64,000 bases of DNA, from contig JAQISU010000081.1 in NCBI GenBank assembly GCA_029339505.1, positions 17,355,001 to 17,419,000 on the forward strand, read 5' to 3'. This document shows positions 35,110 to 47,441 of this stretch, in pieces (the stretch's first letter is position 1; the number at the start of each line of letters is the position of its first letter). The notes under the pieces were generated by a model, which made no database searches, had not been told where the DNA came from, and saw nothing but the letters and a program-made list of their open reading frames with translations. This DNA is from Unio delphinus (taxonomy: Eukaryota; Mollusca; Bivalvia; Unionida; Unionidae). The position numbers and the translations under genes were made by a program.

Positions 35110-37125
35110 ACAAAGCATTTACAGACAAGCACGAGACAAGCCATACTATTTGCATACGACAACTTTTGTAATCCTAATTTTCTGCCTGACAGCTAGTTTA
35201 TCAGCTAATAAATAGAAACGAGATTTTAAAAAATAAAGAAAAACTCTTCCTTTCCTTTGTGTTTGATTGGCTTGTCTGATAATCCCCCAAGTCAAATATT
35301 TTCAACGCTCAACGCATTACATGTGTCAATAATGTAATAAATGTAGAGCTGTCATTGTCAAGATAATATCGTATGATTTATTGTATATTGAATTAAACAA
35401 GGTTTTATTCCCTTAATAGGGTGTGACTTTTAACAGTCCCATATAATTTATAATTAGAAAAGTTATTTGTCGCTTTTTTGTAATTTCTACTTTTGCAATA
35501 TCTTAAATACATAACCAATATGTTCCAAGATTTACACAAGCAAGGAACAAAATAAAACATACTTTTATATGCGTCTATATCAATACATTTAATTAAATGT
35601 ACTTACCAAACCTGTCCCTGATAACGAAATGTAAACAACACCGTAGACGTTTCAATATGTCCGATTGATCCGGATAAGTTAGGACTTCTAGAACTGCCAT
35701 ATCTTCTAATTTCTTTCTAGGCTCGCTAAATTTATAAACATGAAACGTTTCAATTTAAATGTTAATTATGCCCACATCACTGTTATACATGATAGTAAAG
35801 CAACACTAATTACATATAAAAAAAAAACATTAAGTACTTGTGAAGATTAAATGTTCAGTGATTACAAAGGTATAATGACGCATATCAATATATTCTAGTG
35901 TATTATTGCTGGGTATATTATTTAGCAATAACGAAAATAATGTGCATGTGAATATTGTTTGTACATTTTTTTAATTTTAACCTGACTAATATTTTGCAAG
36001 CAAGTTCAAACGTGTACACCAATCATGGTCTTTGTAACACATCACTCCTTAAAATGAATATCTCACCAATCTCAACGCTGATCGTCCAGTTCAGCTTGTT
36101 TAGTTTTTGATAAATTAATCATGGGTCAAACCTAAATACCTATATGAGCCACGAGCCAAAAGTTATTATTGAAAACTATGTTATCAATTGCACTTATTAG
36201 TTTCTTTTTTAATAACTCTTTTTTTTTTAAAAAAAATCATTCATTTTCCATCATTGTTAAATATGCATTATAAACAATCAGACGTTTTTTTTTTTTTTTG
36301 GGGGGGGGGGGGTTTGATTAGATCTATTATATTTTTGAAGCAGAACAGATTTTAGGTTATGCACAAATTAAGTAATTATTAATTACAAACACCACGTTGA
36401 AATGATAAGTTCAGACTAATTTGAGAGAGAATGTAGGCTTCAAATGTTGACGAATATACACAGAGTGACGTCACTATCAAGAAGTAGCAGTCTAAGGGAA
36501 TAACACACTGTTTAGAATACTGCTCTTCATCTAAGGCAGACTTCATGAACACCAAGCGGACTTTTTAATGCAAACTCGAGATTTCTACGATTTATAGCTG
36601 CGAATCAGAACGGTGAGGATTAAGTCCTACGCAAACACGAATGGATATGAAGGACTTCGATGATATTTTAAATACCATTAAAAAGCCCTTACTGGCCACA
36701 GTCATCCGGAACATCTCAAGGTTTCAAAACAATAATGCCCTTTTTAGACTATCTTTAACTATTAACCCGAAGAGAGCATGCCTTTTACTCTCAACGTACA
36801 CCGTCGGTTATGTCTTTTCTTTACGTTTTTGCATTTAGAAAACTTTGATATGTTGTTATAATCCAAAACATCAAAGAGGCAATATCACTTTGCAAACGAT
36901 GAGGTCAACATACAAAACGGTTTCCATGCTAATGCGTGTGCATAATTATTAATGCTTAATTAATAACAATGTATATTCTATTGAAATGTTGCCTTTATCA
37001 TTTCGCGGATTGGAACGTTATGAACTTTTTAACTGTTACAAGATGCTATTAAGAGTTTAATTTAGTAGCGTGTGTATATTTTAATTCCGTACCTTGTATT
37101 ACGACCAGTTTGGTTTTATTTTAGA

Positions 37126-37171
<46 letters not shown>

Positions 37172-37180
37172 TGTGTGTGT

Positions 37181-37215
<35 letters not shown>
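37126..37215. repeat. (GT)n microsatellite with GC interruptions
   Basis: GT units are interrupted by GTTT, GCGC and GTGC variants. Open frames through it are low-complexity artefacts. Confidence 0.97.
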
Positions 37216-38094
37216 GAAGTATCAGGCTGTCAGTCTGACTGTTTGCATGTCTGTCTGTATGGGTAAGGAAGTGCTGATCTGTAAACTTGTGCGCATGGTG
37301 GAGCCATGAAGGTGTGTGTGGCCAATACAAGTGTATGCTAACCCCAAGAGTTCAGGAGAAATGAGGTTTGACTAAGGACATGTAAACTATGTCAAAATTG
37401 CTCGTTTACAAGGTTTTACAAGTATTTAAATGAGTCATACCTTGTTGCGAATTGTACGTGCTGTATAAATGCAAATATGAGCCACAAGTCAAATGTTTGA
37501 TACAATTATGTTTATTATAATTGATAATGTTTGTTTCGTTTATGTTGTTTCAGTGGATAACATGGAGCCTGTGTTGTTTCAACTGAGTACATTTGAGTAC
37601 AACTGAGTTACACCTATTTGCGTGTAATTTCGAATCAAACCATTATTACATGAGATTATATGAATCTCATCTTGGTTTTACTGTATCGTGTTTTGAATGA
37701 ATGTATGATTTTTTTTCTTTTGTCATAAAGTTTCATAAAGTACAAATTAATTCGTATAATGCTCATATTTATTATTCATGAACTTCCATCTTTCATAACA
37801 TTGTATTTGTGTTGTCATTTAATCCTAGCTTCCATTCAGGTCAAATTATGCTACAAGCACACATAAATACTAGCATTTTCTTATTGAACGAAATATTCTG
37901 TGAATGCTTAACTTTTCTAGGAAAGCTTCCAAAGACTTGTTTAGATCATAGTCAACATCTCTTAAAATGGCTGTGAATTATTCGTATTTTAAATATGAAC
38001 TCAAGAGCACCTTGACTCTCTTTCACGAGGAGACAATAGACAGTTGACGATTAAATTAACATACGCCTAACCACCTGAGTGCATGTGTTGGTGC

Positions 38095-39207
38095 TTTTCT
38101 CCTAAATTCGCTTGATCAAATGAAAACGAATATGTTGCAAAGGAATCCAACACACTATTGTTAGCAGTATTTTAACCTGTCTATATGGATTTAGTACGGA
38201 CAATCTTGATGAAAAGTGTACCAAAGTCATGTGAACTTGGTCTAATTCCAACATCACTGATGCTTGAGTGCTTAGATCCAATATTGCCTTCACTAACGTA
38301 TGCTATTAATACCTCTCTCTCATTTGCGTAATCCCCATCGTTTTTCAAAGCTGTCATTGTAAAGCCAATGCCGAAAACCCCAATACTCGACCAAAACGAT
38401 TTAAAGAACTGCTGCCCAGTTTTTATTCATCCCTTTCATATGCAAATTCATAACAAAAATTTGTTCTAACCCAACTTGTATCTCATATTAATTCAAACAG
38501 TCTTTTTAGCAATGTACAGTCTGCATATCGCCCTTGCCACAGTACTGACACTACTTTTTAAAAGTACTTAATGACATTCTCTCTGCCTTGGATAGCGGAA
38601 AAATTACAGTCCTCGCCCTCCTTGATCTGTCTGCAACATTTGTCACAATATACCATGATATATTACTTCGCCGTCTCCAGCATGTATCTGGCATTCACAA
38701 TACAACCTTACAGTGGTTCAAGTATTACTTAGTTAACAGGATGCAACTTGTATCTGCAAAATGGAATACACTTCATCCAAGTTGATCTATGTTGTGGTGT
38801 TCCATAGGGGTCTGTTCTTGGACTTGTTCTCTTCATTCTATACACTCAGCCTCTCTCAAGTGCCATAAATCACCATCCAGTGTCTCCGCAATTATACGCT
38901 GATGACACCCAAATATACAAATCTAGCCACCCAACTGAAGTTGATGCTACCATCAAAGGATGTCAGAGGTGCATTTTTGATGTGACATCGTGGATGACAT
39001 CGAACTAGCTGCAGATGAATGATGATAAAACTGAGACCATTCTTATCACAATACAACGACTTTTTCATTCACATCCTTTACCTCAAATAATAAATATCAG
39101 CAAAACCAACATTAAATTCACACAATCAGTACGAAACCTAGGTTTTACTCTAGACAGTATTCCCTTCTTGCACCAACATGTCATGAACATATGCAAGGCT
39201 GCATATC
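38095..39207 (+). mobile_element. L2/CR1-like LINE, copy 2 (internal fragment)
   Basis: Aligns with about 26960-28085 of copy 1. Blocks include SLMLECLDPILPSLT (about 38255), SAYRPCHST (about 38520), LLDLSATFVTIYHD (about 38618) and LYADDTQIYKSSHP (about 38890). GVPQGS has become GVP-stop-GS (about 38796). Stops and frameshifts occur throughout. Upstream endonuclease sequence is missing. The 3' end is unusual: the last RT segment and 3' UTR are absent, and the coding sequence (CKAAYL) runs directly into an (ATT)n tract. Confidence 0.9.
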
Positions 39208-39216
39208 TTATTATTA

Positions 39217-39249
<33 letters not shown>

Positions 39250-39340
39250 TATTATTATTATTATTATTTATTATTATTATTATTTATTATTATTATTATT
39301 ATTTATTATTATTTATTATTATTATTATTATTATTATTTG
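39208..39340. repeat. (ATT)n microsatellite with ATTT interruptions
   Basis: About 130 bp of ATT units with several ATTT interruptions. It starts abruptly within LINE coding sequence. Confidence 0.97.
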
Positions 39341-39768
39341 AAGAAGAAAACAAGACCACATCGTTTGATGTAGAATTTGCTCCAAGCAATATTCGGACCA
39401 TTCTTCGTTCTGCATATCTTCTGGAAATCCATATTTAATTTATTGTTACACATGTCATTTTAGACTCATTGACTATCGCTAGAAAAGTGCGAAATCCAAT
39501 CACAAACTTTAAAGAGAGAAAGAGAGGGGGAGAGCAAATATGGATTTGGTGTGACTCACTATAAGGCTATTTTTGTTTTGTCCATCCGTCAATTTCTATG
39601 AGCGGCATTCAGATATTTTAATATTTATAAATAGTCTACGTTTCGAACCTTATTATACCTTTTTTAAATAATTCAAAGCATTGAATAGATTGCAGCATGT
39701 GTCCGCCTGCTCACCAAGAAATTTATCGTACAATTTGGACAGGCTATTGCAACTTTGTATCATTGATA

Positions 39769-41068
39769 TTGCAAACACTGTATTAAAATCACACGGAATT
39801 GCAAACACTGTATGAAATTCACATGGAATTGCAAACACTGTATGAAATTCACATGGAATTGCAAACACTGTATTAAAATCACATGGAATTGCAAACACTG
39901 TATTAAAATCACACGGAATTGCAAACACTGTATTAAAATCACATGGAATTGCAAACACTGTATTAAATTCACATGGAATTGCTAACACTGTATTAAATTC
40001 ACATGGAATTGCAAACACTGTATTAAAATCACATGGAATTGCAAACACTGTATTAAATTCACATGGAATTGCAAACACTGTATTAAAATCACATGGAATT
40101 GCAAACACTGTATTAAATTCACATGGAATTGCAAACACTGTATTAAAATCACATGGAATTGCAAACACTGTATTAAAATCACATGGAATTGCAAACATTG
40201 TATTAAAATCACATGGAATTGCAAACACTGTATTAAAATCACATGGAATTGCAAACACTGTATTAAAATCACATGGAATTGCAAACATTGTATTAAAATC
40301 ACATGGAATTGCAAACACTGTATTAAAATCACACGGAATTGCAAACACTGTATTAAAATCACATGGAATTGCAAACACTGTATTAAATTCACATGGAATT
40401 GCAAACACTGTATTGAATTCACATGGAATTGCAAACACTGTATTAAAATCACATGGAATTGCAAACACTGTATTAAATTCACATGGAATTGCAAACACTG
40501 TATTAAAATCACATGGAATTGCAAACACTGTATTAAATTCACATGGAATTGCAAACACTGTATTAAAATCACATGGAATTACAAACACTGTATTAAAATC
40601 ACATGGAATTGCAAACATTGTATTAAAATCACATGGAATTGCAAACACTGTATTAAAATCACATGGAATTGCAAACACTGTATTAAAATCACATGGAATT
40701 GCAAACACTGTATTAAAATCACATGGAATTGCAAACACTGTATTAAATTCACATGGAATTGCAAACACTGTATGAAATTCACATGGAATTGCAAACACTG
40801 TATTAAAATCACATGGAATTGCAAACACTGTATTAAATTCACATGGAATTGCAAACACTGTATTAAAATCACATGGAATTGCAAACACTGTATTAAATTC
40901 ACATGGAATTGCAAACACTGTATTAAAATCACATGGAATTGCAAACACTGTATTAAAATCACATGGAATTGCAAACATTGTATTAAAATCACATGGAATT
41001 GCAAACACTGTATTAAAATCACATGGAATTGCAAACACTGTATTAAAATCACATGGAATTGCAAACAT
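39769..41068. repeat. 30-bp minisatellite, right array (~43 units)
   Basis: The reverse complement of the left-array unit (GAATTGCAAACACTGTATTA plus AAATCACATG). Unlike the left array, it keeps an almost exact 30-bp period throughout. AAATC and AATTC variants alternate in a partly regular order, and several multi-unit blocks recur (including CATTG-marked units at about 40195, 40285, 40615 and 40975), which suggests higher-order duplication. A 471-codon minus frame spans it, made of a repeated 10-residue unit. I regard that frame as a by-product of the 30-bp period. Confidence 0.98.
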
Positions 41069-42010
41069 ACTGCTCTTGTACGTTATTTGGTTTAAGTTTA
41101 GTTACAATAATTTCATCCAGTTCAAATTGTTTTTCTGTCTCACGCCACAGATTTCGCTTATTTTTCTCCACATGCTTCAGATATACAGGAGTGTTGGGAG
41201 TGGGTTTAATTTAAAACCTTGCATACTATTTTGTGCACAAATCTATCTTTGCTTAAAGTCAGAAAATTGGATGAAGATGGATGTATTTACCTTTAATTGG
41301 ATAAGCTAGTTGTATATTTATGTAATAAGTTAGTACAGTAGTTGAAGAAATAAAAGTTCATCTTAATAATAAATAGGAACAAATAAGATTATTCGGAACT
41401 GATATGTTTAAATTTTGTTTCATATTTAGCTGTAATAATAAACCATTTTATATGGTGATTAAAATTATCAAAATTACCTTTAAATGTTGATCTGGTTTTG
41501 ATTTTTAGAAGGCATTTGAGGTTGAGTACATAATCAAACGTAAAGCAGCCCAGAAAAAAAAATCTTGTCAAATATATATTTATATTTTGATAAATAGATC
41601 AAAGTGTCAGATAATATTGCTCTTTCTGCTTGTAAACAGTGTAGCAAAACCATCAGTCAATTTCACTAAGGTATTGTTTTTTTCTCCATCACGGTCAAGC
41701 GTCTCTGTCATCTTTATACATAAATGTAATAATTCATTTTTACACAATGAGTATGTATCAGCCTGTAATGTAATGATTCAAGTTTACACAATAAGCATGT
41801 GTCAGCTTTAAATGTAATAATTCATTTTTACACAATGTGTCAGCCTGTAATGTAATGATTCAAGTTTACACAATTGTGTCAGCTTGTATGTACAATTCTG
41901 TTTAAAATGTTTTATCTTTTTCTTGAAAAAAAAATAATAAAATGTTAAAATAATTCATTAAAGAAACAATTTCAGTTAAACATAAATGCATATATTAATC
42001 ATTAAATATA

Positions 42011-42062
<52 letters not shown>
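42011..42062. repeat. (CT)n microsatellite within right arm
   Basis: CT run of about 50 bp, the counterpart of (GA)n at 31173-31229 in the left arm. Confidence 0.97.
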
Positions 42063-42065
<3 letters not shown>

Positions 42066-42609
42066 ATCTATATATTTGATTTACATCAGTTGATCAATAA
42101 ACCCAAATAAATAATCAAGTATAGCTCCACATTGATCTGTTCAACATTTATAGATCTTATACTCTTTAATAGCGTTTATTATTCATCACACTTTATGAAT
42201 TCTTTAGCAACAACTTTAGGCGAATCCTGTGGCACTATAAAGCAGCACCATACGAATTGTACAAAGAAAGCTAATTGGGTGTTCTGTAATATTTCGATGG
42301 ATCAACTGGTCCTTAAAATATCTTCCAAAATGTCTTAATGGCAGCTGATTCCGTAATTCGCAATGAAAACAATAACAATTAGTTCGAAATTTCCTCCCTG
42401 GATTGCACAATAATATTAGCATTAATAATATAACGGAAAAGAATCCACTGCTTAGCTATAACAGTACTCAATTCTATACGCTGACATGTTAGAAACCGAG
42501 TTGTATGCGCTATAAGAAGCGCAATAGATAATGATCTCTAAGATGCCAATATTGACCCGAAAGATTTGACTGAATATAGCCAACACATTTCTGAAGCAAA
42601 GCAGAAACT

Positions 42610-43230
42610 CAGAGTATTTCCTACACAAAGCATGCTATGTTTTCACTTAAGTCATGTTAAAGCTCATTTATTTTTAAACAATCTTTTTTCAGAGTATTTC
42701 CGACACAAAGCATACTATGTTTTCACTTAAGTCATGTTAAAGCTCATTTATTTTAAAAAAAATCTTATTTCAGAGTATTTCCTACACAAAGCATGCTATG
42801 TTTTCACTTAAGTCATGTTAAAGCTTATTTATTTTTAAACAATCTTATTTCAGAGTATTTCCGATACAAAGCATGCTTTGTTTTCACTTAAGTCATGTTA
42901 AAGCTCATTTATTTTAAAAAATCTTTTTCAGAGTATTTCCGATACAAAGCATGCTATGTTTTCACTTAAGCCATGTTAAAGCTCATTTATTTAAAAAAAA
43001 TCTTATTTCGGAGTATTTCCGACACAAAGCATGCTATGTTTTCACTTAAGTCATGTTACAGCTCATTTATTTTAAAAAATCTTATTTCAGAGTATTTCCT
43101 ACACAAAGCATGCTATGTTTTCACTTAAGTCATGTTAAAGCTCATTTTTTTTTAAACAATCTTATTTCAGAGTATTTCCGATACAAAGCATGCTATGTTT
43201 TCACTTAAGTCATGTTAAAGCTCATTTATT
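42610..43230. repeat. ~80-bp tandem repeat, 8 copies
   Basis: Each unit starts CAGAGTATTTCC(G/T)A(C/T)AC and continues AAAGCATGCTATGTTTTCAC, TTAAGTCATGTTAAAGCTC, then an A/T-rich end of variable length. Starts fall near 42610, 42691, 42772, 42852, 42930, 43010, 43088 and 43167. The left arm has a single unit at about 30570-30635. Confidence 0.95.
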
Positions 43231-43372
43231 TAATAATAACTTATTTAATAAATATTTTTCTTCACAATTCTTTGTAGATGATTATTCTACTAACATGCCA
43301 TCCATGCATTTCCTGACATGGCATTAATCAGATTCAAATGAGTAGAAATTATATAGATAATAGTAACATATG

Positions 43373-43869
43373 CTTCGAACAGCGAGGAGGGATAGTAACG
43401 TAAAGTTTTGATTCAATTGCGAGAACTAACTTTAAAGAAACCAACGTGCACCATGTGAAATAATAGTTTTTGTCATTAGCTGTACTGATGAAAACGATTT
43501 TTCAAACCAACCGAACCACTCTTTACTGATATTTACTAAACACTTGACAGGTCTAATTGTAGAGCCTAACACAGACACGCCTTAGAAGTTCATGAATGAG
43601 AACGTACCTGCTCATTGTTTCAATTTCACCCAAATAATACTGATACTATTTATTTATGATCAAAAACAAATTAGACACATAATCAACAAGTCAACATGAA
43701 ACTCGCCTCGAATGCTGCTCAATCTTGGATTTATCAATCGAAGTTATTGAAAGCAGTAAACAAATGTAGTCATAGAAAATTACTGGTAGCCAAAGTATTC
43801 GCAGTTCCTACCGAAATGAAAAGAATAACACATCGAACAGTCCAAAAATATCGGTTCTGTTTTGAAACA
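43373..43869. other. unassigned DNA
   Basis: A 61-codon plus frame (43696-43881, starts MKLASNAAQSW) lies just before the LINE remnant and may be part of it. I recognise no motif. Confidence 0.4.
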
Positions 43870-45260
43870 TTATTGAAATAGATAACAGCATCTCATCTCA
43901 ATAAGCACCAACTCCTCCATAAATCTGGATCAGGTTTCAGACAGAAACGTTCGTATAATACTACATATACGAAACTTACAGACCAGTGGCTACAGGCGAT
44001 CTAATCAGGCAAACTTATGGAGCAATCTTAACTGATTTTTTTTTTTAAAAAAAGCATTCGATCGGGTTTACCATTTGGTGCTCGCTCATTAAAACTATCA
44101 GTCAACAAAATTTCTTCAAACTAAGTAGTTTGGTTCACCTCGTATCTCACTAACAGACCCTTGGTTAGTTGCACGGGCTAAAAAAAATTCCGAGTCAAAG
44201 TCAAGTCATATTGTCAGTGGTTTGATAGGAACAGCTATCTATATTAGGCCCTTTCCTATCTCCACTGTTTATTAATGAATAATCCTCGTATCCAGCGGAT
44301 AATTTCGCTAACTACTTTACACTGCATTCTGCTGGTAAATCTCTTGACTCTGTCGAAAATAAGCAAACGGACATTAATATATCAATTGGTGTTAACAGAA
44401 AAGAATATACAGTATTGCCTCTAAAATTACATTTATGACAATCAGAACAAGGCAGCGCCTATTTACGAGCATGGATTTACTTTTTATTCAAAATAGTGTA
44501 GACGTGGCTAGTGTTACAAATAAAACAAACTTCTTGATATCTACATTAATAAACATCACTGCCATACAAATATCATTCAGATAGGGGCCCTGCGTTGCCG
44601 AGTTGTCTAAGGTGCTCACCTTTACGAATCACTGCTATCTCACCTCTGTTTATAAGGGTTCTAGTCTGGCAATCGGCCATTGTGGATATGTGAGAAAGCT
44701 TGCCAGTAGCTTTTCATGGGTCAGTGGGGGTTTTCTGAGGTTTTCTCGGGTAATTCTTCCATCATTTATACTGGCTGTCATGTATAGCCTATCTTGTGCT
44801 GAAACGATGTCGTTAAACCCTACAACAACATTGATCAGATATGTGCAATGGTTGTCAAACTCTTATAATTATCAATTTCTTCCTGTCTAGTGACTTGAAC
44901 TTTATTTTTTTTCGGAATATAAACTACCACAGCTGTATTGTATGGGGAAACATATCCTATTATAATCTATCCAAAACACAAATTCCAAGACATTTCTTCT
45001 TGAATAATTATTAAACTTCCTATTACGGCCCCCTTGAACGCTTTCTTTCACATTCACAATGACTGTCTATGAAACAATTATTCTTAATTTGAATGAAGCA
45101 TGTCATATGACTTTTTCCAGGTTATATCAGAAACTTAATTCAGATATAGTCATCAAATACTGAGCGTAATTTTCGATCAACACTTTAACAAGGAACTCCA
45201 GATTCCATGGCAGGAAACCAAACTTTTTAAAAGCTCTTGTACTGATCCGTCGCCTACGTT
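43870..45260 (+). pseudogene. old non-LTR retrotransposon remnant (reverse transcriptase), different from the L2-like copies
   Basis: Ordered RT-like blocks appear across frames: LNKHQLLHKSGSGFRQKRS (about 43895-43950), KLTDQWLQAI (about 43975), WFTSYLTNRP (about 44131), SILGPFLSPLFINE (about 44238-44277, corresponding to the block after PQG), PADNFANYFTLHSAGKS (about 44290, where YADD is expected but the aspartates are lost), FIQNSVDVASVTN (about 44485) and CIVWGN then NLSKT (about 44930-44985). Stops and frameshifts are frequent. The sequence is clearly non-LTR RT but differs from the L2-like family in this window. Clade not assigned, probably within the Jockey/CR1 superfamily. An S1 SINE at 44584-44832 interrupts it. 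Confidence 0.78.
44584..44832 (+). mobile_element. S1 SINE inserted in the LINE remnant
   Basis: The head GCGTTGCCGAGTTGTCTAAG is followed by ATCACTGCTATCTCACCTCT, GGGTTCTAG, GAAAGCTTGCCAGTAGCTTT, a distal body ending ACTGGCTGTC and the end CGTTAAACCCTACAACAAC. TCAGATA occurs on both sides (44577-44583 and 44835-44841), a possible short target duplication. LINE coding blocks continue on both sides, so the SINE inserted later. Confidence 0.92.
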
Positions 45261-47441
45261 CAAATGTTAAATATCCTATGATATTACCTTTCTAAAGCAT
45301 TACCTTTTCGAAAAGTATACAGATAGTATTTTTGTGGGAATTTTCTTTATAGCCGCTAAGTGTATATTTTGAGGACATTCAAGAAGATCAATTGTAAGAA
45401 GATTTATTACGATACTTATTACCAGCTAATGAAGGCATGTTTATACCGTGTCAATTGCATGCTCGCCAATGGAAGAACCCCAGCTATGACCTGTATCATG
45501 CAGTTTGTCGTCTATCTCTCCGCTGACATTGTATCAAAATAGTTACACGGGGAAAATAGTAAGCAGTTGTTACGTGACAGTCCACTTAGCCAGCAGAAAT
45601 AACATATTCGTCGTCTTGGCTTTTTGGCCCTGATGCTCTTAGTCTCCTACCAAAACATTCAGAGTTGTGTGTTTTTCTCAAATTTAGTCTTTTGACTGAC
45701 TGAATGGCACGTGTCTGATAGATATGCGATATCCCTTGACCTAAATATACTTTTGTATGCTATTTTTTTTAATGACACTAGACAACACTGGTCATAGTCT
45801 ACACCATTCTATCTTTGAAAAGTTACGAATATATAACTGTTGTAAAGATCAGAACTGTATTTTCAATTACTGCGACTCTCACGTTTGCTGTTGATATAGC
45901 GTTCATCCATGTGCTTTTTTTTTAAATGTTTCCTTTCTGACTCAATGAACTGGTCCAAAATAGTTAAGTTTTTCATCTATACTTTCAAATGGACCATACA
46001 GCTTGATATTCGCAAATAAATTTAATCAATCAAATCGTCTGCTACATGGCTCGTTTGCAAAGTAGTTTCTAATACATTATACTATATTTATGCTCAACTT
46101 TTGAGCACGTGCGTGTAATATAAAGGTACAAATAATGAAATAAATAAAAGAAACATATATCCGTCGTTAATACATTATCAAACAAGAAGGGAAAATAATA
46201 TCTGAACAAACGAAATTCACAAAAGCCTCCAGAATTCGTTTAGATGGTCTGTGAGATAATATAGCCTTTTCAGTGAAAGGTTTGTATTCTTCGACGCTGT
46301 CGAACCATACAAGAAGAAAATTATTAGGAAAGAAATTGTATAATTTGACTCTTTAAAAGCCTATCCAGGTTTAGCTATCACAATCGTAAACTAGATTGAC
46401 TAATCATTTGGGATTTCATTCTTAAACAAAAAGAAGCAATTATCGTAAATAAAAATTAAAAGGCAAAACGTAAAATATAAGCTATTTGAAACAGGAACAT
46501 GAAATTTGGTCTGAAATTAAATCACATTGGTCTTTTGTAGAACATAGTATTTGACATTACATATAGATAGATATCAACAAATGAGACGAATATCTTATAT
46601 AGAGTTATCAAAATGAGTGAACACAAAATTGCACATATTAACTTTCAAAATAAAGGTAATATATGTTTATTCTATACAGTATGATATGTGTTAAAGCCAT
46701 TAGGGGATTATGTCATATAGAGCTTATGAACATAACCTCGATAGATATAAGCATTTTTTTGTAATTAAAAAAAATTCAACGCATATTTGAATGATAGGCA
46801 GAGTTAAAAATTGTGACAGATTGACAATGAATTAGATATGTAGACGTTTCAGTAATTGATTGAAACAAACATCTGAATACTGGAAAATATTTGGGATTTT
46901 CACGACTGGCATCATCTCAGATAAATAAAGAATTTAATATAAAGTACGTGCAATCAAGGTGGGTAATTTAATAGACATGGTGCCTAAATTTCTTCTGTTG
47001 TGAATGCAACATCTTCAGTCATCTGCTAATTAATAGCTCCTCGTGTTTAATGTTCCAACTTCGAAAGTGTCGCAAAGCCAGTTTGCAGGAACATATCGCA
47101 CTAAAAAGTTCCTCGAGAGCTCGCAAACAAATTTCAGAAACAGTACACGAAAAACTTAGCCCAAAAAAAAACTTAGCCAAAAAAACTCAGCTTTTGCAAT
47201 ATTCACAAAAGACGATAGTTCCATAGATATGACTGATATTTGTGAAAAGAACATCGCCTGAGCTAAAATCAACTATGACTGGAAACATGTTTTTAGACTG
47301 GTCCTGTATTAGTCCTGCAAATTGAACTTAATTTGAACTTCATAACTCCAAAGTATATTCTACTCTTTCTCCCTTATGTGTCAGGCATGTTTTCCATATG
47401 TGTGATCATGGCATTGGTGATAAACGCTCTACATCAAACCA
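45261..47441. other. AT-rich intergenic DNA, nothing recognised
   Basis: A 60-codon plus frame (45360-45542) has no recognised motif. I see no repeat homology. Confidence 0.5.

Larger units (their letters stand above)
34221..38094. other. spacer of the inverted-arm structure, mostly unannotatable
   Basis: Contains (GT)n at 35068-35109, a poly-T/poly-G run at about 36284-36312 and GT/GC-rich microsatellite at 37126-37215. AATTAATCATGGGTCAAACC occurs twice in direct orientation, near 34543 and 36112. Nothing protein-like is recognised. The 65-codon frame at 36641-36838 has no known motif. Confidence 0.5.
39505..43372 (-). repeat. long inverted repeat, right arm (~3.9 kb, contains 30-bp and 80-bp arrays)
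   Basis: The inverted counterpart of 30444-33490. The arms differ in length by about 820 bp. The longer 30-bp array here (about 1300 versus 1048 bp) and the amplification of an 80-bp unit from one to eight copies (about 560 bp extra) account for almost all of this. Outside the arrays the arms match with scattered substitutions and small indels. Homology runs outward to GAGTAGAAATTATATAGAT near 43372 and inward to a decayed GA-rich run near 39512. No clear flanking target duplication was found. Confidence 0.92.

Noticed and set aside
39653..41068. 471-codon minus-strand frame across the right array
   Set aside because: Same periodicity artefact. Other frames on both strands are also open, and the equivalent left-arm frame differs in length and is broken by 27-28 bp units.
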